DNA of 64,000 nucleotides from WRGT01 sp964450405. GTDB lineage: Bacteria > Spirochaetota > UBA4802 > UBA5550. Both the position numbers and the translations under genes were made by a program. Under the pieces are notes generated by a model. It was not told the DNA's origin and ran no database searches. It worked only from the letters and a program-made list of their open reading frames with translations. The stretch covers positions 248,001-312,000 of the forward strand of contig CAYVCQ010000003.1 in assembly GCA_964450405.1 (NCBI GenBank), given 5' to 3'. Numbering within the stretch: position 1 is the stretch's first letter; each line of letters starts with the position of its first letter. Below, in pieces: positions 54,853 to 63,458 of this stretch.

Positions 54853-55125
54853 TTAATATCGCTGACTTCTACGTGGTTTATCTTCTTTAGGTTTAGCAAC
54901 ATTTACTTTAATGCTTCTCCCTTCGATCTCTTTACCATCGAGTTGTTTGATTGCTTCATCACCTTCAGCCTGATTAGGCATTTCAACAAATCCAAATCCT
55001 TTTGAACGACCGGTTTCTCTGTCGATAACAATTTTGCTTTCTGACACTGAACCGAAAGTATTGAACAAATTTCCAAGATCTTCATCCGTCATCTTGTAAG
55101 AAAGATTACCTACGTAAATATTCAT
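54853..55125 (-). CDS. RRM-domain RNA-binding protein
   Basis: 90 aa, one RRM domain: RNP2 NIYVGNLSY and RNP1 KGFGFVEM, with a basic tail KPRRSQRY. The family (Rbp/cold-inducible type) binds single-stranded RNA and is found in cyanobacteria, spirochaetes and others. A good GGAG site precedes the ATG. Confidence 0.92.
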   Translation of the reverse strand: MNIYVGNLSYKMTDEDLGNLFNTFGSVSESKIVIDRETGRSKGFGFVEMPNQAEGDEAIKQLDGKEIEGRSIKVNVAKPKEDKPRRSQRY

Positions 55126-55298
55126 TTTCGCTTTTCTCCATTAAATGCACATGGCTTGATAATTGATATACCCAGTTAGTCATTTAAAATTTAAAAGTCA
55201 AGGTCATTTTTAATATAATCACTTAAATTTTGCTTTTTTAATATTAGATATAGTTTGATTTTTATGATTTAAGCAGGTTTGAATTCTATGTCAATATA

Positions 55299-57488
55299 TC
55301 AGGAGTTGTTAACCGAAATACCCAGAACGCGTTGTATTTCTTCAATAAGTCTTTTACTGCTGAAAGGTTTGGAGAGATAACCGTCCATACCTGCATCTCT
55401 GCATTTTGCCATGTCCTCCGGGTATGCATGAGCTGTTACAGCAATGATCGCGGAATGCGGAAGTCCATGAGTCTCTTCAAATAACTTTATATTTTCTGCA
55501 GCGGCGAGTCCATCCATTCCCGGAAGATTAAGATCCATTAAAATTATATCATAATGCTTCTTCTTAGTTCTCTCCACTGCATCCGCACCATTATCGGTTG
55601 TCTCAATCTGCCACCCTTTTTTCTGCAGAATACGTTCCAGATAAACTCTGTTTATCTGGTCATCTTCTGTAATGAGTACAGAAAGATTATCAACTTCTAC
55701 ATCAGCATGTGTATTTGGATTTTTTTCTTTGATTTCAGAAGAAGCATTACCGTTCAATTCAAGTTCTCTGCATGGTATACACACAGTAAATCTGCTTCCG
55801 GTATCAGGTGAACTTTCCACATTGATGCTTCCTCCGAATGTATCCACTATCAGTTTTACAATTGCAAGTCCAAGCCCTAGACCTTTATTCTTTGCAGCAC
55901 CCTCAGTGAATATCTGCATGAAAGGATTAAATATTTCACGTACTGCATCACTATCCATTCCAATTCCGGTATCTATCACCGATATCTTAAGAACACCATC
56001 ATATGAAATAAACAGCTTAACTCCGCCGGTATTAGTATACTTCACAGCATTCCCTGCAAGATTAAACAACACCTGACCCAACCTGTCTTTATCAATTAGC
56101 AGAGTTACATCTGCTGCAGAATTATTTACTTCAAAAGTCAGACCTTTTTCTTCAGCGAGCATTTTTATTACAGAGGCTGTATTAACAACTAATTCACCGA
56201 TATTTACAGGGGCTATTTCAAATCTGAATTTCCCGGATGCAACTCTTGAGAATTCAAGAAGATCCGCCATAAGTCTGAAAAGATTATCCGCCGAAGCTTT
56301 GAGCATATCAAGAAGACTCTTCTGTTCTTTTGATAATTCGGTGCCATATAACAAATTTGTCATTCCAAGAATCCCGTTAAGCGGAGTCCGTAGCTCGTGA
56401 CTTACACCGGCAAGAAAAAATGATTTTGCTTCACTTGATTTTTCCGCTTCATTTTTCGAATGCAGTATCTCATCTTTTGATTTTGCCAGCTCTGCAAGTG
56501 ATTCCTGAAGTTCGATTTTTATCTTATTACTATGATCAAGCTCCGAATTAAGAGCATCAGTCTTGACTTTAACTTTTTTCTGAAGAAGTCTGCTCCAGGC
56601 ATAAACACCTGACAATATAAGCAGTAGAAATACAAAGGGGATTATTATTAATCGTATATATGAATGATTTAATAAATTTTTTGTTTCATATATTCCAAAC
56701 CATTTTTCGTATATCCTGTCATATTGACCGGATATTTTAATTATATTCAACCCTTCGTTAAGCTTTGCAAGAAGTGCCGCATCACCTTCCTTAACTGCAA
56801 TGCAGTAACTTTTTTGAATAATGGATTTACCGGATGTATGAAGATTCTTTATTCCAAGTTTATCAATCTGAATTAATCCCTGCAGATAAGCAACAATCGC
56901 ACAATCACCCTCTCCGCGAGATAGAGCGGTAAGAGTTTCGGGCCAGCTTTTTTTTGCGATAATCTTTCCAGCGGTACCGTTTTGAACAATAAAATCATGC
57001 CCCATATCACCATCTTCTACGATTACCGCCTTCCCTCTTAAATCAACAACACTATCTATATTCGTATCATCTCTTGTGAATATTACATATGTAGAAATAA
57101 AATGTGGAATTGTAAAATCTACCAATTTATCCCGTTCAGGCGACTTAAACATTCCGGCAAGAATATCAATCTCACCCTTCTCCAGCTTTTCGCGAACCTC
57201 TTTCCATGGGCCCAGTTTTATCTCAATATTTAAATTCATTACCGAAGCTGCACTTCGCAAAATATCAATGTTGAAGCCTGCCGGATTTCCGTTTTTATCG
57301 TTATATTCAAAAGGAGGATAATCGTAATCACCCATTGCAAGAATAAGTTTACCTGCAGCTTCATTTTTAACAGTCACTTCACTTACAGGAAAAATTTTTG
57401 CAGAATCATCTCCACAGGAAATAACCACCGTTAAGGTAAAAATAATAAATATTGCAATTTTAATAACGCGGGTTTTCATATATTTCAC
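55299..57488 (-). CDS. Hybrid sensor histidine kinase with periplasmic solute-binding sensor
   Basis: 729 aa. Lipoprotein-like or anchored signal (IIFTLTVVISC), an SBP_bac_3-type domain (about 45-265: LAMGDYDYPPFEYNDKNGNPAGFNIDIL), a membrane helix (about 275-300), HisKA with H-box SHELRTPLNGILG, HATPase (NAVKYTNTGG, DTGIGM, GLGLAIVK) and a C-terminal receiver (ILMDLNLPGMDG, phospho-Asp in MDL). It senses an amino-acid-like ligand outside and relays phosphate. No response regulator with an output domain is next to it. The start is a GTG or the ATG three codons later. Confidence 0.9.
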   Translation of the reverse strand: MKYMKTRVIKIAIFIIFTLTVVISCGDDSAKIFPVSEVTVKNEAAGKLILAMGDYDYPPFEYNDKNGNPAGFNIDILRSAASVMNLNIEIKLGPWKEVREKLEKGEIDILAGMFKSPERDKLVDFTIPHFISTYVIFTRDDTNIDSVVDLRGKAVIVEDGDMGHDFIVQNGTAGKIIAKKSWPETLTALSRGEGDCAIVAYLQGLIQIDKLGIKNLHTSGKSIIQKSYCIAVKEGDAALLAKLNEGLNIIKISGQYDRIYEKWFGIYETKNLLNHSYIRLIIIPFVFLLLILSGVYAWSRLLQKKVKVKTDALNSELDHSNKIKIELQESLAELAKSKDEILHSKNEAEKSSEAKSFFLAGVSHELRTPLNGILGMTNLLYGTELSKEQKSLLDMLKASADNLFRLMADLLEFSRVASGKFRFEIAPVNIGELVVNTASVIKMLAEEKGLTFEVNNSAADVTLLIDKDRLGQVLFNLAGNAVKYTNTGGVKLFISYDGVLKISVIDTGIGMDSDAVREIFNPFMQIFTEGAAKNKGLGLGLAIVKLIVDTFGGSINVESSPDTGSRFTVCIPCRELELNGNASSEIKEKNPNTHADVEVDNLSVLITEDDQINRVYLERILQKKGWQIETTDNGADAVERTKKKHYDIILMDLNLPGMDGLAAAENIKLFEETHGLPHSAIIAVTAHAYPEDMAKCRDAGMDGYLSKPFSSKRLIEEIQRVLGISVNNS

Positions 57489-57535
57489 TATCGGTAATTA
57501 AACTCTTTAATATTACTCCAAAATACTTTAATTAC

Positions 57536-57583
57536 TGATAAATAAAAAACCGGAGATATAATCATCCGGTTTTTTATTTATCA
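57536..57583 (-). terminator. Terminator of the aldehyde/alcohol oxidoreductase operon
   Basis: TGATAAATAAAAAACCGGA-N10-TCCGGTTTTTTATTTATCA: 19-bp perfect stem with T-run. It lies between the sensor kinase start and the operon end, beyond repeat copy D. Confidence 0.9.
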
Positions 57584-57617
57584 CATTATATTGGGGCTAC
57601 CCTAAAAGTTTAGTCAC

Positions 57618-57721
57618 TGCCATGCCGGCTGAAATGAAACATAATTCCGGCATCTCACACGCCTGATTTAATCAGGGGATTCCGTTATTTGCAGGAATTG
57701 AGGCTGCAAAAGCGGAATCAC
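57618..57721. repeat. Dispersed palindromic repeat, family 1, copy D (decayed)
   Basis: About 104 bp. Internal words GCCGGCTGAAATGAAAC, CCGGCATCTCAC, GGGATTCCGTTATTTGCAGG and GGCTGCAAAAGCGGAAT align with copies B and C, but the ends are degraded (TGCCATGCCGGC / AGCGGAATCAC). Confidence 0.7.
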
Positions 57722-57763
57722 AAATGCTTAAAGTGCAAACTTTTGAGACAGTTCCATTGCTTT

Positions 57764-59035
57764 TTAAATCTTAATTTTACTCGATTTTTTTCCTTTTCGT
57801 ATCTTTTTAAGATTAAGTGGAGTCCCCTCCCATGCATGCTCAAGAACCATCAGTATATCATGATAATCCAGCTCTTCAGGATTAAATACTATCGCTCCGT
57901 CATTAAGTGAGAGTTTTGCAATCTCGGGAAGTATCTCTTTAGGCACCATCATTTTGCCGTTTCTATCAACTATCTCTTTAAGACAGGTAAAGTGTTTGCC
58001 GCCGGTAGCCTTCTGCAAATCCTTGTTTAGTTCACGAAGATATGCAATGGTTTTCATCGGCCTCTCTGCTACAGGGGTACGGCTATACACCTCGTCACCT
58101 GCAAGAGGGAAAAGAAGCTCGGCAGTGAGATGCCCTGTTTTATGAAGATTATATTCCAGCCCGTAAGGAAGGAGAATACTCATACATGTACCGTGTGCCA
58201 CATGGCTGATGGCGCCAACGGAATGCCCCAGAGCATGGACCATACCGACAGTTGAATTTGAGAAACTCATCCCGGCCAACGCGGAACCATTTGCAAGAGC
58301 AAGTCTCGCCTTCAGATCTCCAGGCTTTGCAATTGCGGCAAGTACATTCTGACTTATAAGCTGTATCCCCATGACAGCCGTCACATCACTCAGGGGATTT
58401 TTAGCTAAGCATGTATAAGCTTCAAATGCATGAGTCATTGCATCCATTGCAGTGGGAGCAGTAAGGAATGGAGGAAGAGTTTTAGTCATACGCGAGTCCA
58501 GTATCGCCATGTTCGGCAGAAGGAAAAGAGACGGGAATAGCATCTTCACATTACGCGAATGATCTGCTATTACCGCAACCAGTGTCATCTCTGAACCGGT
58601 ACCGGATGTTGTTGGTACAGCAATGAGAGGTTTAAGCGGACGTTTCAGAGCGCCGGATCCGGTGAAATCCATGAGGTTATCCGAGTTTTCCGACACCAGG
58701 ATGTTTACACCCTTTGCAGTATCGAGAACCGACCCTCCGCCCACCGCGATGATTGAATCACATTTTGATGATCTGTATAATTTTGCTATTTCAAGTACAC
58801 ATTTTACATCTGAGTCAGCAGGTACATTATCGTAGTATGCTCCTGCTTTTAGTTTTGTTCCCAAGGATTTTTTTACAGGATCAATAAGTCCCGCGCCCAT
58901 AACACCCTTATCTGTTACAATCATAGGCCTTGAAGACTTAAGGCTCTTCAGCATTTCAGGGAGCTGATCGAGCGCTTTATGCCCTGAAACCACCTTTACC
59001 CTGTTACAGAATTCATAATATCCCGGTATATGCAT
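57764..59035 (-). CDS. Iron-containing alcohol dehydrogenase
   Basis: 423 aa group III Fe-ADH. NAD(P) loop AVGGGSVLDTAKG; PTTSGTGSE; metal ligands Asp and His in AMDAMTHAFEA and His in MVHALGH and VAHG. All four are present, so it should be active. It converts alcohols and aldehydes. Last gene of the operon with AOR; it may reduce the aldehydes that AOR makes from acids, or the reverse. GGAG ribosome site. A basic tail of about 20 residues (KKIRKGKKSSKI) is unusual. Confidence 0.92.
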   Translation of the reverse strand: MHIPGYYEFCNRVKVVSGHKALDQLPEMLKSLKSSRPMIVTDKGVMGAGLIDPVKKSLGTKLKAGAYYDNVPADSDVKCVLEIAKLYRSSKCDSIIAVGGGSVLDTAKGVNILVSENSDNLMDFTGSGALKRPLKPLIAVPTTSGTGSEMTLVAVIADHSRNVKMLFPSLFLLPNMAILDSRMTKTLPPFLTAPTAMDAMTHAFEAYTCLAKNPLSDVTAVMGIQLISQNVLAAIAKPGDLKARLALANGSALAGMSFSNSTVGMVHALGHSVGAISHVAHGTCMSILLPYGLEYNLHKTGHLTAELLFPLAGDEVYSRTPVAERPMKTIAYLRELNKDLQKATGGKHFTCLKEIVDRNGKMMVPKEILPEIAKLSLNDGAIVFNPEELDYHDILMVLEHAWEGTPLNLKKIRKGKKSSKIKI

Positions 59036-59129
59036 ATTTAACTCCTTATAATTATCTTTGTTGAATCACTACACTTCGACAAGCTCAGTGTGACATCGCA
59101 GCTGCCGAATGATTACCATATATTCAAAT

Positions 59130-59672
59130 TCAAAATGTAAATGCTCTTATATAAATAAGGGCTCTACCAATATACTTTCTCACCGGATTCATCTGTGACC
59201 ATTTTGGATATCTTTTCACAGCAAGCGATGTAATAATTTTTGGAAGAAGATATACCTCTATAAGATTAAGTATCCTTACAAATGTACAAGCATCGGGAAG
59301 ATCACCGGAAACGATAAAACGGTCATTACAGAATGCTTCACATGTACCCTCCTGGAATGTAAATACCAGAATTGCACCTTCAAGATTTTTAATCTTCATA
59401 TCAAGAGTTAACTTCTTCCCTTTGGAATTCCAACCCATATACTTTACAACACCTTTCTTATCCTTACCGATAATCATCGCCGGACCATCTGGAGCCACCC
59501 AGAGTTTAACAGCAAAATCATCTCTAAGACCTGCAAACTCCTCTTTCACTTCACGGTCTACCTTTGCTGCGGCCTGTATTGCACGCCCGACTATCCAGAG
59601 CATAACTGCAACATATATTTTCTTAATCAACTTACCCTTCGGCTTTATCTCAGGAAACTTGTTTACATTCAT
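59130..59672 (-). CDS. SCP2-like (sterol-carrier-type) domain protein
   Basis: 180 aa. The pattern DDFAVKLWVAPDGPAMIIGK, then TLDMKIKNLEGAILVF and FIVSGDLPDAC resembles SCP2-type lipid-binding domains that bind hydrophobic acyl compounds. It starts on the ATGA overlap with the pseudo-ADH stop, so it is made together with that protein. Family assignment is moderate. Confidence 0.5.
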   Translation of the reverse strand: MNVNKFPEIKPKGKLIKKIYVAVMLWIVGRAIQAAAKVDREVKEEFAGLRDDFAVKLWVAPDGPAMIIGKDKKGVVKYMGWNSKGKKLTLDMKIKNLEGAILVFTFQEGTCEAFCNDRFIVSGDLPDACTFVRILNLIEVYLLPKIITSLAVKRYPKWSQMNPVRKYIGRALIYIRAFTF

Positions 59673-60847
59673 TTAGATTTCCCCCCTTTAAATGGTATTC
59701 CCTCATAAGCATGCTCAAGTATTTTAAGAGCCGCTCCTTTACTGTATTTGCTTCCGCCTCTAGCCTCAGCTGCCTCAGCTATCTTTTTTATCATATACAT
59801 AGGTATATTAAGATCTTTAATTCTTCCGGGAATTGTTCCTTCCAGATTATCAATCATAAGATAAAGAAGCTCTACACTCTTCTCTGCTCTTTCACTTTCG
59901 TGGACTGAACAGAAATTTTCTATTCCGGCAAGCGGGAGAAGCAGTTCGCCCCTAATCCCGGTTTTCTCAAAACGGAATTTGTAATCAAGCGCATAGGGAA
60001 GCACAAGTCCCGCACAGAGTCCTGCATGATGACCTGTCATCTTCTCCATCTCAAAACCGATCGCGCGCGCCAGACCCTCAGGTGCGTTAGAGTAAACAAT
60101 TCCGGAAATCGCCACACCGTTTATAAAACCTGCTTTTTCTTTTTTATTGAAGCTACACTTAAGCGCTCCGGAAATGTTTTCATAAACCATTTCAATTGAA
60201 GCATATGCAAATGCATCATTTACAGGATTAGACTCACTGAATGTGCAGGCTTCTATTGCCTGAGCAAGAGCAAGCATCGCTGAAGAGGCTGTATCTTTTT
60301 TATCGTTCCACTTATGCATTCTGCTGTCTATCAGCACAAGATCGGGAAAAAGATCATCTGATTTATAAATGCGCGAATCAATTACCGCCTCATTTGAAGT
60401 TTCGGTTCCGCGTGCCTCTGATGTCGGAATAAAGATAAACGGTTTTAAAGGCGCACTGTTACTCATCTTTTCAAACATCAGCAGATCTTCAGACTTGTTG
60501 GATACCAGAATATTCAATCCCTTTGCGGCAGAAGCAGCTGCATCACCGCCAATGGCAATTATCGAATCACAACCTCTGTCTCGAAACAGTTTAGAGAGAT
60601 TCCTTAAAAGCGCTGTTGAGGCATATCCGGGAACTTCATCATAAATCGCGCCAATGGTAACACCGGAGTTGTAGAAAGATTTTACGAATGCCTTTACTAC
60701 TCCATTCTTTGCGGATTTTTTATCCGTAATTACAAGCGGTTTAACCGCATTCATACTCTCAAGTTCATATGGGAGATTTTCAAGCGCCGCCCTCCCTGAA
60801 TTTACCTTCGTTTTATTGTAGAATTCAAAATAATCGGGTATGTGCAT
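59669..60847 (-). CDS. Degenerate iron alcohol dehydrogenase homologue, metal site lost
   Basis: 392 aa, clearly homologous to the 57764-59035 protein over its full length (N terminus MHIPDYFEFYNKTKV vs MHIPGYYEFCNRVKV). The four metal ligands are replaced: Asp to Leu and His to Gln in AMLALAQAIEA, His to Arg in GLARAIGF, His to Ala in GHHAG. The dinucleotide loop GGGSVLD is GGDAAAS. The frame is intact and coupled to neighbours, so it is kept by selection as a pseudoenzyme, perhaps a scaffold or lipid/acyl-aldehyde binder with the SCP2-like protein. Loss of activity is inferred. Confidence 0.85.
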   Translation of the reverse strand: MHIPDYFEFYNKTKVNSGRAALENLPYELESMNAVKPLVITDKKSAKNGVVKAFVKSFYNSGVTIGAIYDEVPGYASTALLRNLSKLFRDRGCDSIIAIGGDAAASAAKGLNILVSNKSEDLLMFEKMSNSAPLKPFIFIPTSEARGTETSNEAVIDSRIYKSDDLFPDLVLIDSRMHKWNDKKDTASSAMLALAQAIEACTFSESNPVNDAFAYASIEMVYENISGALKCSFNKKEKAGFINGVAISGIVYSNAPEGLARAIGFEMEKMTGHHAGLCAGLVLPYALDYKFRFEKTGIRGELLLPLAGIENFCSVHESERAEKSVELLYLMIDNLEGTIPGRIKDLNIPMYMIKKIAEAAEARGGSKYSKGAALKILEHAYEGIPFKGGKSK

Positions 60848-60849
60848 TT

Positions 60850-62724
60850 CTACGCTCCTGCTGATTCTTTAGTTATTTTAAGTCTTCTTAATGTTCTCGG
60901 CTTGGGTATTCCGTTTTTGTCGTATCCCCTTACCATATAATATCTATTGAGCATTTTCTCTAGAGGAATCATTCTCTCTTTAGTATCGCACTTCCTTGCT
61001 TCAGTAAGCAGCCTTGCTGGGAGAGTATCATCCTTTCTCGAAATTCCTTCATTTGTATTCATCAGTCTTTCAAGAACCTGTATTCTTGCTCCTGCACGAA
61101 GGAATGACGTGATCCCCATCCTCTGTCCGGTTATAGATGACCAGAATTCAGGCCAGAGACTTATATCAATAAATCTCACTGCCACAGCCGCCATTGCTGT
61201 CATTAAAATCTTTAGTACAAAATTCGGAGATAGTTTAAGAAGAGGCGTCTCAAGCTGATAAGGGAATGCGGTGAACAGACATGTCTGAAGAGAATTTACT
61301 GAAGATATTGCATCCTCCTGAAATTTTACAAGAGACGCTTTGCTTCTGTATGTATAAGGTTCGATCAGATCCATGTACACTTCAAGTGCAAATACAGAGT
61401 TTGCAACGTGACATGCACCTCTATTGGCAACAGCGTATGCGAGCCCCTGTCCGAATGATCCTCTTGGATCGTAGGCAGGCATCTCCATTCCCTTAACCTG
61501 TATGGCGAAATCCTCCCCGCCGTATTTCTTTGAGCAGAATCTTGAACCCATTGCAAGGTCCTTGCCGGCACCTTTTAGATGAGCTATATCCTTAAGCATT
61601 TCGGAAACACCATCAGGTGAACCGAACTTAAGTGAAGTTTTAAACAAGCCCTTTTCTCCTGCCTCCATGGCCCATGCAAGAGTTCCCCCTGCTGTAATTG
61701 TATCCATCCCCATGAGTGAACAGATCTCATTCCAGTCGGAGATTTTTACAGGATCAAAAATCTCAAGATTAGAACCCATAAGACCTATTGTTTCATATTC
61801 CGGAATCTGTCTTATCTCTCCGTTGATGTTTCCTTTGTGTCCGCAGAGAATTGTACAGGGCTTACATGTACTGTATGTAGTTTTAAATCTCTCAGCCATC
61901 GCTTCGCCGGAAATTTTGTGTGCCTCACCGTGTGATCCGCCGGTAAAATTTTTAACAGGAAGAATCCCCCCCGCATTGCTTAAATTTACATTAGCGTTAG
62001 TTCCGAAATTTCTATATGTGCCGCCGGTGATATCATTTCTATTGATATAGTCCGTAGCCTTCTTTTTCGCTTTATCAAATTTCTTTTTATTAACCGGGAC
62101 AATTTTGAATTCTCCACCCTTTGCAGATATAGCCTTCAGATTTTTTGATCCCATTACCGCCCCGATACCGCCACGCCCGAGAAACCTATGTCCCGAAGCA
62201 ACGTTGGCAAATCTCACCAGGTTTTCACCAGCAGGTCCGATTGCCAGTATTCCTCCGCTGTCTTTGTCAATTGCAGCCTGCGCTTTTTTTGTATCAAGAC
62301 CCCATATTTTTTTTGCATCTCTAAACTCAACACCTTTTGAATCTATATATAAATAAACAGGTGTCTTCGACTTACCCTTTACAAGAATACCATCCCAGCC
62401 GGAAGTCTTCAGTGCCATACCGAAGGACCCTCCGCATGAACATGCCGTCATAATTCCAGTTAGAGGTGACTTTGTCACAGCTGCAAACCGTCCTGAACAT
62501 GGAGCACCTGTCCCCATAAGTACACCTGTGGTAACCGCGATGATATTATCCTCACCCAATGGATCAGTCCCTGGCTCCATTCTGTCATACAACAGCTTCA
62601 GTGCCTGCCCTTTTCCGCCAATGTAAAGTTTTGTGTCGCGAGGATTTACATTGTATACCTTGAAATTTCTCTTAGTAAGATCAATTTCCAGAATCTTGTT
62701 GCTTGTACCGATAATCTCCTGCAT
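60850..62724 (-). CDS. aor: Tungsten/molybdenum aldehyde:ferredoxin oxidoreductase
   Basis: 624 aa from the ATG at 62724 (AAGGAG 8 nt upstream; the frame is open to 62784). N-terminal pterin-binding domain (YIGGKGQALKLLYDRM, SPLTGIMTACSCGG, FANVASGHRFLGRGGIGAVMGSKNLKAI), and the [4Fe-4S] cysteines CKPCTILC. It oxidises aldehydes to acids with ferredoxin, or the reverse at low potential. It belongs to the AOR family; tungsten versus molybdenum cannot be told. 205 nt downstream of the MoaD-like gene. Confidence 0.9.
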   Translation of the reverse strand: MQEIIGTSNKILEIDLTKRNFKVYNVNPRDTKLYIGGKGQALKLLYDRMEPGTDPLGEDNIIAVTTGVLMGTGAPCSGRFAAVTKSPLTGIMTACSCGGSFGMALKTSGWDGILVKGKSKTPVYLYIDSKGVEFRDAKKIWGLDTKKAQAAIDKDSGGILAIGPAGENLVRFANVASGHRFLGRGGIGAVMGSKNLKAISAKGGEFKIVPVNKKKFDKAKKKATDYINRNDITGGTYRNFGTNANVNLSNAGGILPVKNFTGGSHGEAHKISGEAMAERFKTTYSTCKPCTILCGHKGNINGEIRQIPEYETIGLMGSNLEIFDPVKISDWNEICSLMGMDTITAGGTLAWAMEAGEKGLFKTSLKFGSPDGVSEMLKDIAHLKGAGKDLAMGSRFCSKKYGGEDFAIQVKGMEMPAYDPRGSFGQGLAYAVANRGACHVANSVFALEVYMDLIEPYTYRSKASLVKFQEDAISSVNSLQTCLFTAFPYQLETPLLKLSPNFVLKILMTAMAAVAVRFIDISLWPEFWSSITGQRMGITSFLRAGARIQVLERLMNTNEGISRKDDTLPARLLTEARKCDTKERMIPLEKMLNRYYMVRGYDKNGIPKPRTLRRLKITKESAGA

Positions 62725-62875
62725 TTTAAATCTCCTTTTTTTACAAACTTTTGAAAGTTCGAATTTGAATCTTTCAAAAATCATGAATTTTTGTAACAGA
62801 CTAAAGACTTGTCATTTTATATGTATTTTGCCCAATAATTACCTGAAAATTTTCTGATGTAATTATTAGAGATCA

Positions 62876-62902
62876 TTTTCAGATATTCTTAATATCTGAA
62901 AA
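62876..62902. promoter_or_regulatory. Palindrome upstream of the AOR gene
   Basis: TTTTCAGATATT-CTT-AATATCTGAAAA, perfect 12-bp arms, in the gap between the MoaD-like gene and AOR. No T-run follows on the minus strand, so an operator is more likely than a terminator. Confidence 0.45.
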
Positions 62903-62929
62903 ATAAAGAACGTAATACTGGCGGATTTA

Positions 62930-63184
62930 TCATCCCCCTCCCGAAATCCTGAGACATGAAACTTCTGATGTTTCATTAAGCTTTTTCCATACAGATATCC
63001 TTTCACCTCCGGAGAAATAGCAGAATCGTGATAGTTTTTTAAGACCTGCATTTTTTAATATTCTTCTCAGACGGATCCCCGGTTTCACAGGATAAACAAC
63101 ACCCTTACCCATGTCATAATCAGTAATTTTTATCTCCTTTTCGATCCCGGAGTAAAATTTGATAGTGATAAGTATCTGATCCAT
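62930..63184 (-). CDS. MoaD/ThiS-like sulfur-carrier protein
   Basis: 84 aa. Beta-grasp pattern (ILITIKFYSG, VKPGIRLRRILKNAGLK) ending in GGG, the C-terminal Gly-Gly tail of MoaD/ThiS proteins that carries sulfur. Adjacent to AOR, it likely serves pterin (W/Mo cofactor) assembly. The ribosome site is weak. Confidence 0.6.
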   Translation of the reverse strand: MDQILITIKFYSGIEKEIKITDYDMGKGVVYPVKPGIRLRRILKNAGLKKLSRFCYFSGGERISVWKKLNETSEVSCLRISGGG

Positions 63185-63458
63185 AAGATTATTTAACCTT
63201 AATATAATTTGTTCTATGATGTGGTATTATTATCATAAAATTCAAAGACTTCGACCGGAAAGATATATCCGGACTCTTTTTTTTAAAACTCAGGTTTTTT
63301 TAGCAGAGAAATAGACATATTATGATATAATTTATATCTATAAAAAGTAGTTGTAAGCTATTTTCCAGTTAGTATAGGGAATTACAATTTTTTAAGGAAT
63401 CTTTTCAGGCTTGATAAGGAGGGGGAAATAAATATATAATCATATAAATAATGCTTTT

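Noticed and set aside
59081..59102. CTTCGACAAGCTCAGTGTGACA word as a third repeat family
   Set aside because: A single copy in this window; the word is common in other genomes, but nothing here supports a family.
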